Positions 1 through 10,220 of a stretch of DNA of 64,000 bases are shown piece by piece (the stretch's first letter is position 1; every line of letters starts with the position of its first letter). The position numbers were made by a program, and so were the translations under genes. The notes under the pieces are model-generated. The model was not told where the DNA came from and did no database searches. It saw only the letters and a program-made list of their open reading frames with translations. The stretch comes from Diadema setosum (taxonomy: Eukaryota; Echinodermata; Echinoidea; Diadematoida; Diadematidae), in assembly GCA_033980235.1 (NCBI GenBank), contig CM067077.1, positions 6,358,602 to 6,422,601 on the forward strand, written 5' to 3'.

Positions 1-331
1 CTACGCGTCAAACATTGACTTGTATAGTCCATTTGCGCTCAATAATTGCTAAGTGACCATCAGTTTTACAACTCTCCAAATTTAAACAGAAGTATTAATA
101 AAGTGTAAAAGCGTTCAGTTGTTTGAAGTTCGCCTGTTACAACTACATATGTATCTTTGAAGTTGGAGTTGAATGATATACATTGATGAACAATTTTTCA
201 ATTATTCGACATTTGGATGATCTAGGGCCTACAGGTAGTCAAATGTGGCTTGATCTATATTATAGTGTGTGGCCGTATTCATATAGTTTCCTAATTTACC
301 TAAAGGATAGGTAATAATTATCATATTGAAT
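1..331. other. AT-rich sequence, nothing recognised
   Basis: No coding pattern, RNA gene or clear repeat is visible here. The coding exons of the P450 begin only at 7653. Confidence 0.5.
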
Positions 332-448
332 GGCCTTGAGGGAGATACCAGATAAATATTGCCCGCACTGAAAGAATATTGTCCTCGTCTTCGACTCGGG
401 CAATATTCTTTCAGTTTGGGCAATATTTTCTGGTATCTCCCTCGAGGC
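332..448. repeat. Hairpin/inverted repeat, small MITE-like palindrome
   Basis: The left arm (332-382) and right arm (398-448) are near-perfect reverse complements, for example gggagataccag against ctggtatctccc, and aaagaatattg against caatattcttt. The loop is only about 15 bases. Transcribed, it would form a stem of about 50 bp. It may be a short palindromic element or the fused ends of one. No protein is encoded. Confidence 0.75.
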
Positions 449-599
449 TGTCAATATTATTATAAACGTTTACCCTCGTTGATCGTTGAATTGTATACAA
501 CGACCTCGATCATACCCCGTGTTACTTAAATACAGTTGTACACACAGTTCAAAGTAACCTGCGTGTCGTTCATATCACAACCATACAAGATATCAAAGT

Positions 600-850
600 G
601 AGACCAATGTGGTAGCTTTATAGGCCTACATACGAGTCAGCCAAGATAGGGGGTTATGTTTTCATCCGCATTTGTTTGGGCATTTGTTTGCTTGTTTGTC
701 TGTGTACAAAATAAGTCAAAACCTATTTTTGAACTGATTTCGATAAACCTTACAGGAAAGGTTGAGAGTGGCGCAAGGAACAGATGACTAAATTTTGGTA
801 GTGATCCATGCAGGATTGTATTGTATTACATATCTATATTTAAATTCTAT
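600..850. repeat. Possible dispersed repeat fragment
   Basis: The segment has the look of a dispersed non-coding repeat (ggggttatgttttcatccgc, then tttgtttg runs, then a stretch around ggaaaggttgagagtgg). I have no second copy in this window, so this is a pattern impression only. Confidence 0.25.
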
Positions 851-944
851 TAGGAATTTGTCGATATTTTGGCAGGTAGGGTTAATTACACCTACCACGT
901 TTTTACTTTGTTATGACCCATAGCGAAATAAATGTGGTCTGCAG

Positions 945-1610
945 ATGGCAATCTGCAGGCCATCCGATAGCTATCCGATGCTATGCCATCCGATAACTAT
1001 CGGATGGCAATTTCACATGCAAATTAGTTACCATCAGCAAGCCATCGGCTAGCAGATGGCTTGCTGATGGGTACATTTCCCGATGGCTTGCTGATGGGTA
1101 CATTTCCCGATGGCTTGCCGATGGGTACATTTCCCGATGGCTTGCTGATAACACTGCGGATGGCTATACCTACTGGCCATCCGATGGCTATCCGGTGGTT
1201 ATCCGATGGCTATCGGATGGCAATTTCACATGCAAATTAGTTACCATCAGCAAGCCATCCGCTAGCAGATGGCTTGCTGATGGGTAAATTTCCCGATGGC
1301 TTGCTGATGGTAAATTTCCCGATGGCTTGCCGATGGGTGCATTTCCTGATGGCTTGCTGAGAGCACTGCGGATCGCTATACCTACTGGCCATCCGATGGC
1401 TATCCGGTGGTTATCCGATGGCTATCGGATGGCAATTTCACATGCAAATTAGTTACCTTCAGCAAGCCATCCGCTAGCAGATGGCTTGCTGATGAGTACA
1501 TTTCCCGATGGCTTGCTGATGGGTGAATTTCCCGATGGCTTGCTGATGGGTATACATTTGCCAATGGCTTGCTGATGGGTACATTTTGAACACACTCTGA
1601 AGAGTCTCTT
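945..1610. repeat. Higher-order tandem repeat, ~212-bp unit built of ~27-bp subrepeats
   Basis: The anchor cggatggcaatttcacatgc recurs at 1001, 1214 and 1426, so the large unit is 212-213 bp. Inside each unit a ~27-bp motif around cgatggcttgctgatgggta is repeated two to four times, and palindromic words such as atccgat/atcggat and gctagc are frequent. Stop codons occur in all frames. It pairs in style with the block at 2770-3290, and the two may be the arms of one element. Confidence 0.85.
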
Positions 1611-2765
1611 CTGCAGGCTTGATGACCATCTGGTACCTCATGACCTCTTGGCCAACATCAGGTACGGTATTTGGGTATCTGAACTTTGATTTGCTCAGTT
1701 TTCCCATCCATAATTGCTAGAGAAACATTAGTACTGGTAGCAGGAATTCCTCTTTCCACTGTCCATCCCTTCTCATGGAAGATTAGCTGTAGATTCAAAT
1801 TCAAGCTGTTGGGGAGGCTGTAGCTGCTCCATCATGTAAAATCAAATGAAGAAATCCGCATGCATCCACAAACCACGTCAAAATCCTTGTACGTTATAGT
1901 AATAGGACAATTTCTGGCTGGTGTATCCGGTCACACGAAGTCAGCACCTTTCTGCAGGAATCTCTGTTAAGATCAATTATCAATACGTCATTGCCACAAT
2001 CCACGCAGAGACTCTATCATCTCGGTTCATAGAGATATATAGGCCTACTAGTACCGGTACTATAATTCCCAGAAATATCTCAAAGTCTGATCGGTATAAG
2101 ACTTACCATTGCGCAGGTATATATCCACTGCACTAACACACACAGTCCCACTCATAGTAATTTGCGTAAATATGTCTCATGGAGCTTAACATATCACATG
2201 GCAGGAGTTAATTGACACAATTTCCGATGCAAAAACGTTTAGGCTCCACTCCTGATACTATGTAACATTGCTTGGTCCTTTTAGAGACTACCATTAACAT
2301 CTTACGGGTTCACAATCACTCATCATTCAGTTGGTACCGGGTAATCATGTTCGATTCATCATCTTCTAGCTGACACTGGATACTACTAATATAAGGCTCA
2401 TACTGAACATTGCAGCTACACTTGATCCACCATAATTGCAGGCTCTTCAGTTTTCACACAAAGTTAGGACATTCTGTTACTGTACTGTGACATTAAAATA
2501 TGGGATAAAATGAGAAACTTGCTTACCTGCTGATAAGAATGATGGAGGAGAGACATAGACCCTACTGGAGTTGTGCATGGAGTGGTGTAGGAATGATGAT
2601 GGCCAACGGTTATTTCAAAGCTGGTTTAACCAGGGAGGTGGGCACCTCATTGGTCTAACCACAAGGTCATCATCACACCATACAGTCTCTCCCCCAGTCT
2701 CTTGGCCTGGCCCTTAAATTTTCTTAATGACACACAAATATATATTGTATATGAACTCCTGGTTT
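1611..2765. other. Unique-looking centre between two palindromic repeat blocks
   Basis: About 1.15 kb without subrepeats or convincing coding sequence. If the flanking blocks are arms of one foldback-type element, this is its core. Only short open frames without homology features are present. A hairpin-like aaccagggaggtgggcacct lies near 2628. Confidence 0.4.
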
Positions 2766-3290
2766 CAAAGACTATGTTTGCTGATGTCTTCCTGGTGATA
2801 CAAATGATCAGATTTTTGAAACTACTAGTTTTCTGATGGCTTCCTGATAACTGTTTTTATTTGCCAGTGTCATCTTGATGGTTGATGCTTTGCCATCAGT
2901 AAGACATCAGCTACCTGATGTCTTCCCGATGGTTAGGTGAGAAGCTGTTTAAAAAACCGAGTTTGCTGATGTGCTCCTGATAGTTATCAATTGGCCATCG
3001 GCTAGCCGATGTCTTGTCGATAACTGGGTTAGAAACGATCAGAAAGACATCAGCTACCCGATGTCTTCCTGATGGTTAGGTGAGAAGCTGTTTCAAAAAC
3101 CAAGTTTGCTGATGTGCTCCTGATAGTTATCGATTTGCCATCAGCTAGCCGATGTCTTGTTGATAACTGGGTTAGAAACTATCAGGAAGACATCGGGTAG
3201 CGGGTGATTGCTGATAGCTACCAAATCACTGCCCAAATGCTATCCGATAACCATCGGATGATCATCCGATGGCTATCGGATGGTATTCTT
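2766..3290. repeat. Tandem repeat block, ~142-bp unit, palindromic subrepeats
   Basis: The word gaagctgttt recurs at 2941 and 3083 (142-bp period). The units share gatgtcttcctgatggttag, a palindromic atcggctagccgat-type core and tgataactgggttagaaac. The block closes at 3240-3290 with several atccgat/atcggat palindromes matching those that open the block at 945. The shared outer words suggest one composite element from about 945 to 3290. Confidence 0.8.
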
Positions 3291-3299
3291 TTTTGGTAT

Positions 3300-3778
3300 G
3301 GAGACGTTTATCCCGACGTTAGGCTGTACCGACCACTGTCCACCACATAATGAAGTTATTCCAACGCACTAGCTTTTAAAGCAGCATTCAACCAAACGTC
3401 AGGAACATTATGACATTGGCCAAACGTCATTTTTGCCGGCGGGCCAACATTGTTCCCCGGTGAAACTTCTGGTGTTATTTATGCCGACGATGGTACACTG
3501 CCAGACCAACGTTATTAACTACTTTTCAACTTTGAATGACCTGTTGGCTCAACGTTGGCCCAATGCCATGCGTGTACTTTGGATAACATCAAACACATAA
3601 CATTGGCCTAACGTCATCTTGGCCTTCAGGCGAACATTGGCCCAACAGTGAAACTTGACGTTGAGCAGACGTTGGTACAATGTCCGACCATTGGTATATC
3701 AACCATTTGTCCACCTCGAATGATCCTTTGGCCCAACGTTGGTCCACAGTCACGCTAAAATGTTGGTCCAACGTCAGA
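3300..3778. repeat. Tandem repeat, ~185-bp unit rich in TTGGCCCAACGT words
   Basis: Two diverged units align with an offset of about 183-186 bp: acattggccaaacgtcat near 3413 against acattggcctaacgtcat near 3599, and gaatgacctgttggc near 3534 against gaatgatcctttggc near 3718. The repeated words are themselves palindromic (cgttggcccaacg). A further fragment, gacgttggcccaacgtcat, lies at about 3972. No coding potential. Confidence 0.75.
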
Positions 3779-3808
3779 AATGTTTGTTTGTTTGTTTGTT
3801 TGTTTGAT
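3779..3808. repeat. (GTTT)n microsatellite
   Basis: About seven tetranucleotide copies directly follow the 185-bp tandem block. The sequence from 3809 to about 4340 holds no gene that I can see, apart from the gacgttggcccaacgtcat fragment near 3972. Confidence 0.9.
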
Positions 3809-4334
3809 TGAATTATTTTTCTTCCAACACAATTTCATACATAAATCAAGATTATTTTCAGTAATATCACATGGAATATCAGGAAGCAGATTACAAGTAT
3901 ATGATTCAAAGAAGGAAAATTGATGTGTAAATTAAATTAATTTAATAAATTAATTGATAAATTAATCAATGTGACGTTGGCCCAACGTCATTTTATGCTG
4001 GCGCCATGCATGCCAATGTTTTGATCAGAGAAAGCGAAAGAGTCCAGGAAAGGAAGCAAAGACATCAAATGGGGAAGGGTGTTGGAGGGGTAGACTTATT
4101 CACCTTTCAGAGCAGCTGAAACGTGAAATTTGAGAACCAAAATGACTCTGGCTATTCTCAGAGGTTCATTTCGGTGATCATCAATAAGATGAGACACCTA
4201 GATGAATGTAGACAGTATTCAATTTTAATCCATGGTATCAATAACTCAACATTATGTTAGACAAGGGATAAATGAACACGTCCCTATTTACGATGAAGGA
4301 CAACATGTATTTTAGTCTGCGTAGCTGCTTCGGG

Positions 4335-4655
4335 GTCATCCCACTAGACCGACACCCACGAGTCATACAGCCCACGAGTTCGTCATTGAAAACAGGTCCA
4401 TGAGTCATACAGCTCACGAATCATACGGCCCATGAGTTCGGCACTAGGTAAAAACGGCCCACGAGTTCGACAGATACAACACGGGGATTAATGTGTCGGT
4501 CTCGTGGGCCTTGTTAGCTTAGTGTCGAACTAATTGGATGTAGTATGACTCGTGAGCTGTATAACTCATGTGGCTGTATGACTTGTGACCTGTCATGATG
4601 AATCGTTGGCTGTATGACTCGTGGGTGTCGGTCTCGTGACGTGCACCCGTTGCTT
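4335..4655. repeat. Foldback-type inverted repeat with CTCGTGGG/CCCACGAG subrepeats
   Basis: The left half (about 4340-4470) contains repeated cacgagt.atacagcccacg words. The right half (about 4495-4650) contains their reverse complement (gctgtatgactcgtgggtgt). The outermost words, gaccgacacccacgagtcat and atgactcgtgggtgtcggtc, mirror each other. The arms are therefore inverted and internally repetitive, the classic foldback arrangement. Nothing is coded. Confidence 0.75.
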
Positions 4656-5084
4656 CATGGGCAAATAGTTTTATATTGTTTGAGTCTTGAGTCTGTTTGA
4701 ACATAATTTGTGTTCTTAAAGAAAATTGCTCGAGTATGTGGAAAGTGATGTAACGACTCTGCCGAATGAGATGCTTTAGAAAAAAAATTCTTTTGAACAC
4801 GCATTTCGTTGAATTGTTGTTTTGTCATTCATTCGCAGGCAAATTATGTATATGTAAGAACTCCAACGTTGAAAGCATCGTGACGGGAAATGTAAGCAGT
4901 AACGTTCGAATGCTTCAATGTTTCCTGCTAAACTTATTCCTTTCTAGCGGGGAAGGAAAAAAGAAAAAAGAAAAGAGAATTCCCGCTTCGCCCGCTTCGC
5001 AGGAAACGTTAAGGGTGACAATGGGGAGGGGGAGATCTCGCACTGTACCACAATGGATGTCTAAGGGGAAGAAGCATGGGGGTA

Positions 5085-5320
5085 CATATGAAGAGTTTGT
5101 TTGCAAAAACCGATAAGTCCATATTTGCCAAATGGAGAGATTTGCGATTAAAGGTCAAGAAAAATAAAGAGAATAATAAGAAAAATTTTGATTCTTTTGA
5201 CCATAACTGTAAAAATGTACCTTTATGTAGTGACCGATATATCATTTAAAAGGTACTATTTTGTACTTTATGACAGAGACCGTACTTCAAAATCTTCTTT
5301 GCAAACAAACTCTTCATATA
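5085..5320. mobile_element. Small terminal-inverted-repeat element (MITE-like, ~236 bp)
   Basis: The left end catatgaagagtttgtttgc is mirrored at the right end (tttgcaaacaaactcttcat, 5298-5317). The interior is AT-rich and non-coding. A related end, gaagagttttgtcgcaaaa, occurs at about 20003 together with the same following theme (tccat, then ttgtgattaaag), so this looks like one member of a dispersed family. Confidence 0.7.
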
Positions 5321-5323
5321 CTC

Positions 5324-5745
5324 GAGCTCTAGGGAGCAGACAATTATATTTTCTCTTCTCTTCTTCATGCCAGCGAGATATATGAAAAACATTTCATTAA
5401 CTTTCATCAGTCAACCGTGCATTTGGTGCTTGGCAGTCTGGTACCCTGTACCTCGTTCAGCCTGTATTGTCACTACCACAGACTCTCGATATATGGATAT
5501 CACAACATACAGGGGGGAGCGTGGGGGTACATGTATTCGAGCTCTAGGGAGCAGAAGAACACATACTTTCTCTTCTGTTCTTCACGCCAGCGAGTATTAT
5601 ATGACAAACATTTTATTGATTTTCATTAGTCAACCGTTCGTTCTTTGGTGCTTGGCAGTCTGGTAGCCTGTTTTACCTCGTTCAACCTGCATTGTCACTA
5701 CCACAGACTATCGATATGGATATCACAACATACAGGGGGTACACA
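5324..5745. repeat. 215-bp tandem duplication
   Basis: The word gagctctagggagcag starts at 5324 and again at 5539. The two copies stay alignable through ggtgcttggcagtctggta, cattgtcactaccacagact and gatatcacaacatacagggg. Copies differ at scattered positions and by small indels, so the duplication is not recent. The short open frames inside both copies are accidental. Confidence 0.9.
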
Positions 5746-5907
5746 TACCAGCGTACCTTGTGGAGGGATGTGGGAGAAGGGGGGTGGGGTACCCCCTCCC
5801 GCAGTGAGACCTTTTTGCATTTTGACCATGTGTGCCCGCGGGGGATGCTATACCATTTGCTTGGGATTTCAAGGATTTGAACTGTAAATATTTCCACGGC
5901 CATTAAC

Positions 5908-6072
5908 ATGCCGTCTTTTAAGAGCCTTTTGAAATACATTCGTAGGAATGTTTCGCCTTTTGTCAGTGATGGTAGACATTGCGACCTCATACAAACTTAT
6001 CTCGCGTTTGTGCTCTCTCACCCACAAGGCGTTTTCAGTTTCTTTTTGCTGGCGACGATTGGGGCACAATAG
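5908..6072 (+). CDS. Small open reading frame, 54 codons, unidentified
   Basis: ATG to TAG, 54 residues beginning MPSFKSLLKYIRRN, with a hydrophobic C-terminal stretch (FSFFLLATIGA). A stop codon (TAA) lies two bases upstream of the ATG in another frame. Codon use is unremarkable. I do not recognise a family and see no flanking splice signals that clearly join it to another exon. It may be a chance frame or a fragment of an element. Confidence 0.15.
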   Translation: MPSFKSLLKYIRRNVSPFVSDGRHCDLIQTYLAFVLSHPQGVFSFFLLATIGAQ

Positions 6073-6223
6073 CGTTGACAATGACAGGATTGATGAAATA
6101 AAGATATCATTCAGAGGGGTGAAGGCTCAGGTTTGAGTTTCTTCAGTTTGTCTCCCTCTACAAATGAAAATATGCTACGATCGCAACTGCTGATCTGTAA
6201 ATTAACAAACATGTCGGAAAAAA

Positions 6224-6301
6224 GGAACCAGTGGGACTCGAACCTGTCATCTATACTGCTTTCCGGGCAGCGACACTACCACCAGGCTGTCCCTGGTTGC
6301 C
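6224..6301 (-). repeat. tRNA-like sequence, probably tRNA-derived SINE head or tRNA pseudogene
   Basis: On the minus strand this 78-bp segment has a good polymerase III B box (ggttcgagtccc, minus of 6233-6244) and an A-box-like stretch (cagcctggtggtagtgtc). An anticodon-like stem-loop, gctgc-ccggaaa-gcagt, would expose GGA but lacks the U at position 33. The T-stem pairs poorly and the acceptor stem has an extra base. It therefore does not fold as a functional tRNA. A tRNA-derived SINE head is the best reading. Confidence 0.55.
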
Positions 6302-6587
6302 GGCAGTGACACGATGAACATGGAACAAACAGGATTGTTCAGGGACACATTCTAATCGTTTCTAATTTTTCAGCCGCTCTGAACGTCACCAAGCAATCTG
6401 TCTCTCTCTCACACACACACAACAACGCAGTTATCAACAGACACATGTGAAATCTTATACACAAAGGGAAAATTAAAATGCAGTGTGTTAATATTGCTTC
6501 AGTTCCTTTCTCCTGCTCCTGCCACATTCGCTCCCGTGAAATATCTGCACTCTAATTTGATAAACATAAATTCTACCCACCAATATA

Positions 6588-6662
6588 ATCGTAACCCTAA
6601 TCCTAATTTTCATCTCAAGCTAAACTTAAAACTTTATCACAAGTCCAACCCTAACCCTATAA
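6588..6662. repeat. Degenerate CCCTAA-like interstitial repeat
   Basis: Words such as taaccctaatcctaa and ccaaccctaaccctat resemble the animal telomere hexamer but are imperfect and short. This is probably a chance or ancient interstitial telomere-like tract. Confidence 0.4.
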
Positions 6663-6756
6663 GTCCTTGAGGAAAATACGACCGGAGCAGCTGTCGAAGG
6701 AGTTAATGTCGTGTCACCATGAGTAAACATAATAGAAAGATTAAACGAGAACTTAC

Positions 6757-7000
6757 CAGTTTGAAGTTTGATCTTTATTTTATGAGGGAGTTGGAGAAAG
6801 AATTCACAGTGAGAGCCCGCTCAACGCGCGTGCAGTCACACTTCGTAGCAACAAGATGTGACTTCAGAGTGGAAAGATTGAGAACTTCCTTGAAGTTGAT
6901 CTATACATTTTGGGATAAAATTCATGAAAGGGAGGGAGAGGAGGGACTGTGAATTCTTTCTCCAACTCCTTCATAACATAAAGATCAAACTTCAAACTTC
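6757..7000. repeat. Long hairpin element, arms 96% identical
   Basis: Arm 6759-6809 and arm 6947-6997 are reverse complements over 51 positions with two mismatches (for example ggagttggagaaagaattca against tgaattctttctccaactcc). The loop is about 137 bp and contains two GTGACTTCAGAGTGG/ACTTCGTAGCAACAAG-like stretches. The right arm carries one extra ttcaaac unit. It looks like a MITE or other palindromic insertion. A transcript through it would form a long double-stranded stem. Confidence 0.85.
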
Positions 7001-7002
7001 AA

Positions 7003-7652
7003 ACTGGGGATGCAGCATAGGTCCTACCCCTAGTCTCCCGATGTCTACACCCCTGCTTATAGCGTGCAGCGGGTACTGCGCAATTATTCAAATTGATGCA
7101 ATTTTTAACAAACAGGGGTATTTGTTTAAAAGGCAGTTGCGAACTTACAAATTTCGATTTGCATAGACGGAGACATAGTGAACGAAAATCATCCAACAGT
7201 GTATTTAATACCGTAATAAATATATACCGTAAATGAAATGAAATGACATGAAATATAAGATGAATGTCAGATTTCGCTCTCCGGTAAAAGTGGTAATTTA
7301 CAGCAAGTAAATATACCTGCAAATGACGAGATTTGTGATTGCTCTATCACCAGATACACTTTCATAGCACAGTTTCTTTCTTTCTTTCTTCCTTTCTTCT
7401 TTCCTTCTTTTTTTTTTTAATTCCTATATCTGCGTAGTTTATGTAGACGTGCACTACATTTCATCGATTCATGTCCCTTTTGTTCGCCCCAAACCGCCCT
7501 ATTTTACTGAAAGAAACAGGAAAGAGAGAGAGAGGGGAGGGTAGCCCAGAGAAGGGGGGGGGGGGGGGACTGACACACGTTCAAATGCACAAGATGCCCC
7601 ATTCATTACGGATTGTTCATGGATAATTTCATATTCATTATTCACTTCTTAG
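7003..7652. other. P450 intron flank with simple tracts
   Basis: No gene. It contains a pyrimidine-rich ttctttcttt tract at 7373-7420, a GA/G-run at 7520-7569, and the acceptor ttcttag just before 7653. This is the 3' part of the intron upstream of the first P450 exon seen. Confidence 0.5.
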
Positions 7653-8164
7653 ATTCCGGACTGGCCTTGGTGACAAATAGCGAGGGTCCAACATGGAAAG
7701 AACAGCGCCAGTTCATCAAGAACATGTTCCGTGACATCCGGGCTGCCACAAACAACTTCGAAGACATAGTCAGCACCGTCACAAGCAAACTTATGGCGGA
7801 AGTTGCGAGGAAGGATGGAGCACTCTTTGACCCTGCCGAGATGGTGACCGTTTCCGTGTCCAACATCACCATTTGCATCATGACGGGAAAGATCTACGAC
7901 TACGACGACAGTGAGTTCGTGAGTATGTCGAAACTAGCCTCTAAAGTCTTTGACTGGATGGGCCCGGCTGCTTTCCTCTACCATGTGCCGCTGTTGGCAC
8001 GGCTACCACTTGCCATCAACAAGAAAGGAGATGCCGTCGCGCTAAATATGATGGAATTCCTCACGGCCATCATACGCAGACATCGCGAGTCGTTCACTCC
8101 TGACAAGAAACCAACCGATATCATCTACGGTTTCCTAGCGGAGCAGCATCGGAGAAGGTCAGAG
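7653..8164 (+). CDS. Cytochrome P450, CYP2 clan: first exon in window (partial gene)
   Basis: First of four exons (7653-8164, 9173-9307, 14236-14575, 15755-15924) that splice into 385 codons ending in TGA. P450s of this clan are haem mono-oxygenases, normally anchored in the ER, that oxidise lipophilic substrates. This exon reads on from an acceptor ttcttag with a phase-1 start, giving SGLALVTNSEGPTWKEQRQF. WKEQR is the C-helix WxxxR haem-propionate motif, and the remainder covers helices D to H. It ends at the consensus donor AGAG|GTATGT. About 110-120 N-terminal residues (membrane anchor and proline hinge) are missing compared with a ~500-residue family member. I see no exon for them in 1-7650, so they lie upstream or are lost. 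Substrate and subfamily cannot be told from sequence alone. Confidence 0.9.
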
Positions 8165-9172
8165 GTATGTGTGTGTAAAGTTTCAAATGTCAGTTCATTA
8201 GATAATAAACACTGATCACAGAGCCTTGTTATCTACCATGCAAACAATCGAAAGACTGCTCTGTTTATATATCCAACCAGGTACTACATGTGAGAAGTAA
8301 ACACTACTCTCACTGTGTTCTGATTTGTTGCAATTGGTTGCCAATAATTGTTGATTTTTTGTTTTGTTTTTTGAGGGGAGGGGGATAGGAACCTGTATAG
8401 TGAAAATGAGACAGAGATGCAGACAAACAGAAAATCTCCATTTGATGTTATCAATAATATACGATTTTATCGTCATTTCTTCCGGAATATCCCACCCTGT
8501 TTTCGATGCTTTGGCCTTGTTCATAAACATTCTTCTGGGATCCCTTGTTCACAAAACTACTAGCATTCAACGAAGATGATTAATCAATAAATAAGTGGAA
8601 ACATAATGTTGGAATATATCATTACCATAAAATTACGACTTCAAACGCAAGGCATTTTCGGTGATGCCGACATTTTTTTAACGTTAGATAATTATAACTT
8701 AGCATTTATCGACACGTTCTTGGTTACCTCTCATTTTTCTTCTCCTTTCATTAATACTTCCAACTTGCGCATCAGAAACATTGTATCGAACGCGTTACAA
8801 ATGTAATGTATCATTATTAGTGGTATCATTATTGCTATTATGATAATTATCATTACTACTATAATCATAAATCCACAGGTCCAACATGTTTATCAAATAT
8901 CAGCATATTAAGATTATCATTGACATTCTCTCTTTCTATCAGTCACACGTTATAACTTTATTGCACGTAGAATTACGAACGCTTTGTTTAACGGAGTCAA
9001 GTGTACATGCTGACATATTTCTTTTGCAACTCTTTTTTTTTCTCTCCTCCAAGGAAGCAAATTTTCCTGGTAAGTTGTTGTCATGCGTTCTCTTCACCCA
9101 GTGAATATACTCGCGTAACCTACATGATTATCGAAATGATTAGTACATTCCTCGAATTTCATTTGTATACAG

Positions 9173-9307
9173 GGTGTTGACCTGGGTTCATTCGACAACG
9201 ATTGTCTGGTTCAGTTGACCCTAGATTTCATGCTCGGAGGATTCGAGACCGTTTCTGCTTCCCTCCTTTGGTATTTTCTGTGCATGGCCAAGTATCCTAA
9301 GATTCAG
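9173..9307 (+). CDS. Cytochrome P450, CYP2 clan: I-helix exon
   Basis: 45 codons in phase 0 at both ends, acceptor gtatacag and donor CAG|GTGATT. It encodes the I helix: DFMLGGFETVSASLLWYF matches the oxygen-activation motif (A/G)Gx(D/E)T, with the threonine present. The exon end KYPKIQ is the usual start of the J helix, where P450s read MAKYPxxQ. It follows 7653-8164 directly in frame. Confidence 0.92.
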
Positions 9308-9319
9308 GTGATTATGGAA

Positions 9320-9855
9320 GTTGCTCGCTTAAGCTTACTTATGTCTTTATCATTGCATGTGTATATGGAAATCATACGTATTTAGATTAATTTTGTACGA
9401 TTAGTACTGGTATGCTTAATGAATAATTATATTTCATGAAACCCTTAATACATTGCTCGCTTAAGCTTACTCATGTCTTTACTATTGCATGTGTATATTG
9501 AAATCATACGTATTTAGAGTAATTTGTATACGATTAGTATTGTACACTTGGTTAATAATTTTATTTCACACAACTCTTAACACACTACTCGCTTGAGCTT
9601 GATTATGTCTTTATTATTGCATGTGGATATGAAAATCATACGTATTCAGAGTAATTTGTATACGATTAGTATATTGTTATACTTTAAATAGTTATATTTC
9701 ATACAACCCTTAGCACATTGCTCGCTTAAGCTTACTTATGTCTTTATTATTGCATGTGTATGTGAAAATCTTAATGTATTAAGCAGTGTTAAGAGTAATT
9801 TGTGCGATTGATATTGGTAAACTTGATAAATAATTATATTTCATGCAGCCCTTAA
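9320..9855. repeat. Intronic tandem repeat, ~132-bp unit, four copies
   Basis: The word ctcgctt(a/g)agctt starts at 9324, 9456, 9598 and 9721. Each copy runs through tatgtctttat.attgcatgt, aatcatacgtatt and aataattatatttca. The first copy begins 17 bases after the I-helix exon donor. The copies differ by point changes and small indels. Confidence 0.9.
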
Positions 9856-10043
9856 CGTCAAATCATACAGTATGTTTGCATGACTGCAGATGTACAGTCC
9901 GTCATCAACTAAAAAAAAAAAAAAATATGGAATTCATTCACAGGGTGAACTGAAGATGAGCTCAAGTGATATATCAGGGAGTTTTCAATTTCATTTGGGT
10001 TGTTCTCACCTTCAAACTTGCATTTATTTCTACACAGAATTTT

Positions 10044-10220
10044 GTTATGGTAGGTTCCCACTGTCGTGAAATCCGCTCCGCACACAACGGCTGGCCATTA
10101 ATAGTTTATCGTAGATTTTGTTTTTTTAATAAGATTTGTCGATCACAATCTGCGCCACGATTAAAATCGTGGTCTGAATCGTGGAGAACTCATAGTAATC
10201 GTACATGTATCAGATTTTGA
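10044..10220. mobile_element. Left part of a small split element (TATGGTAGGTTCCCACT family)
   Basis: This piece begins ttatggtaggttcccactgt. It appears to continue at 13899-13970 after the 3.68-kb insertion, ending acgatcaacgtgattgccat. Together they give about 250 bp. An intact-looking relative lies at 34868-35080 (tatggtacgttaccactctc ... acgatcaacacgattaccac). A 17-base terminus close to this one also opens the large element at 29826. Confidence 0.5.

Noticed and set aside
4766..5245. Overlapping frames of 78-116 codons on both strands
   Set aside because: They overlap the MITE at 5085 and purine-rich sequence, contain no domain, and lack splice or start context.
6485..6670. Functional telomere or chromosome end
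   Set aside because: CCCTAA-like words are few and imperfect, and ordinary sequence lies on both sides.
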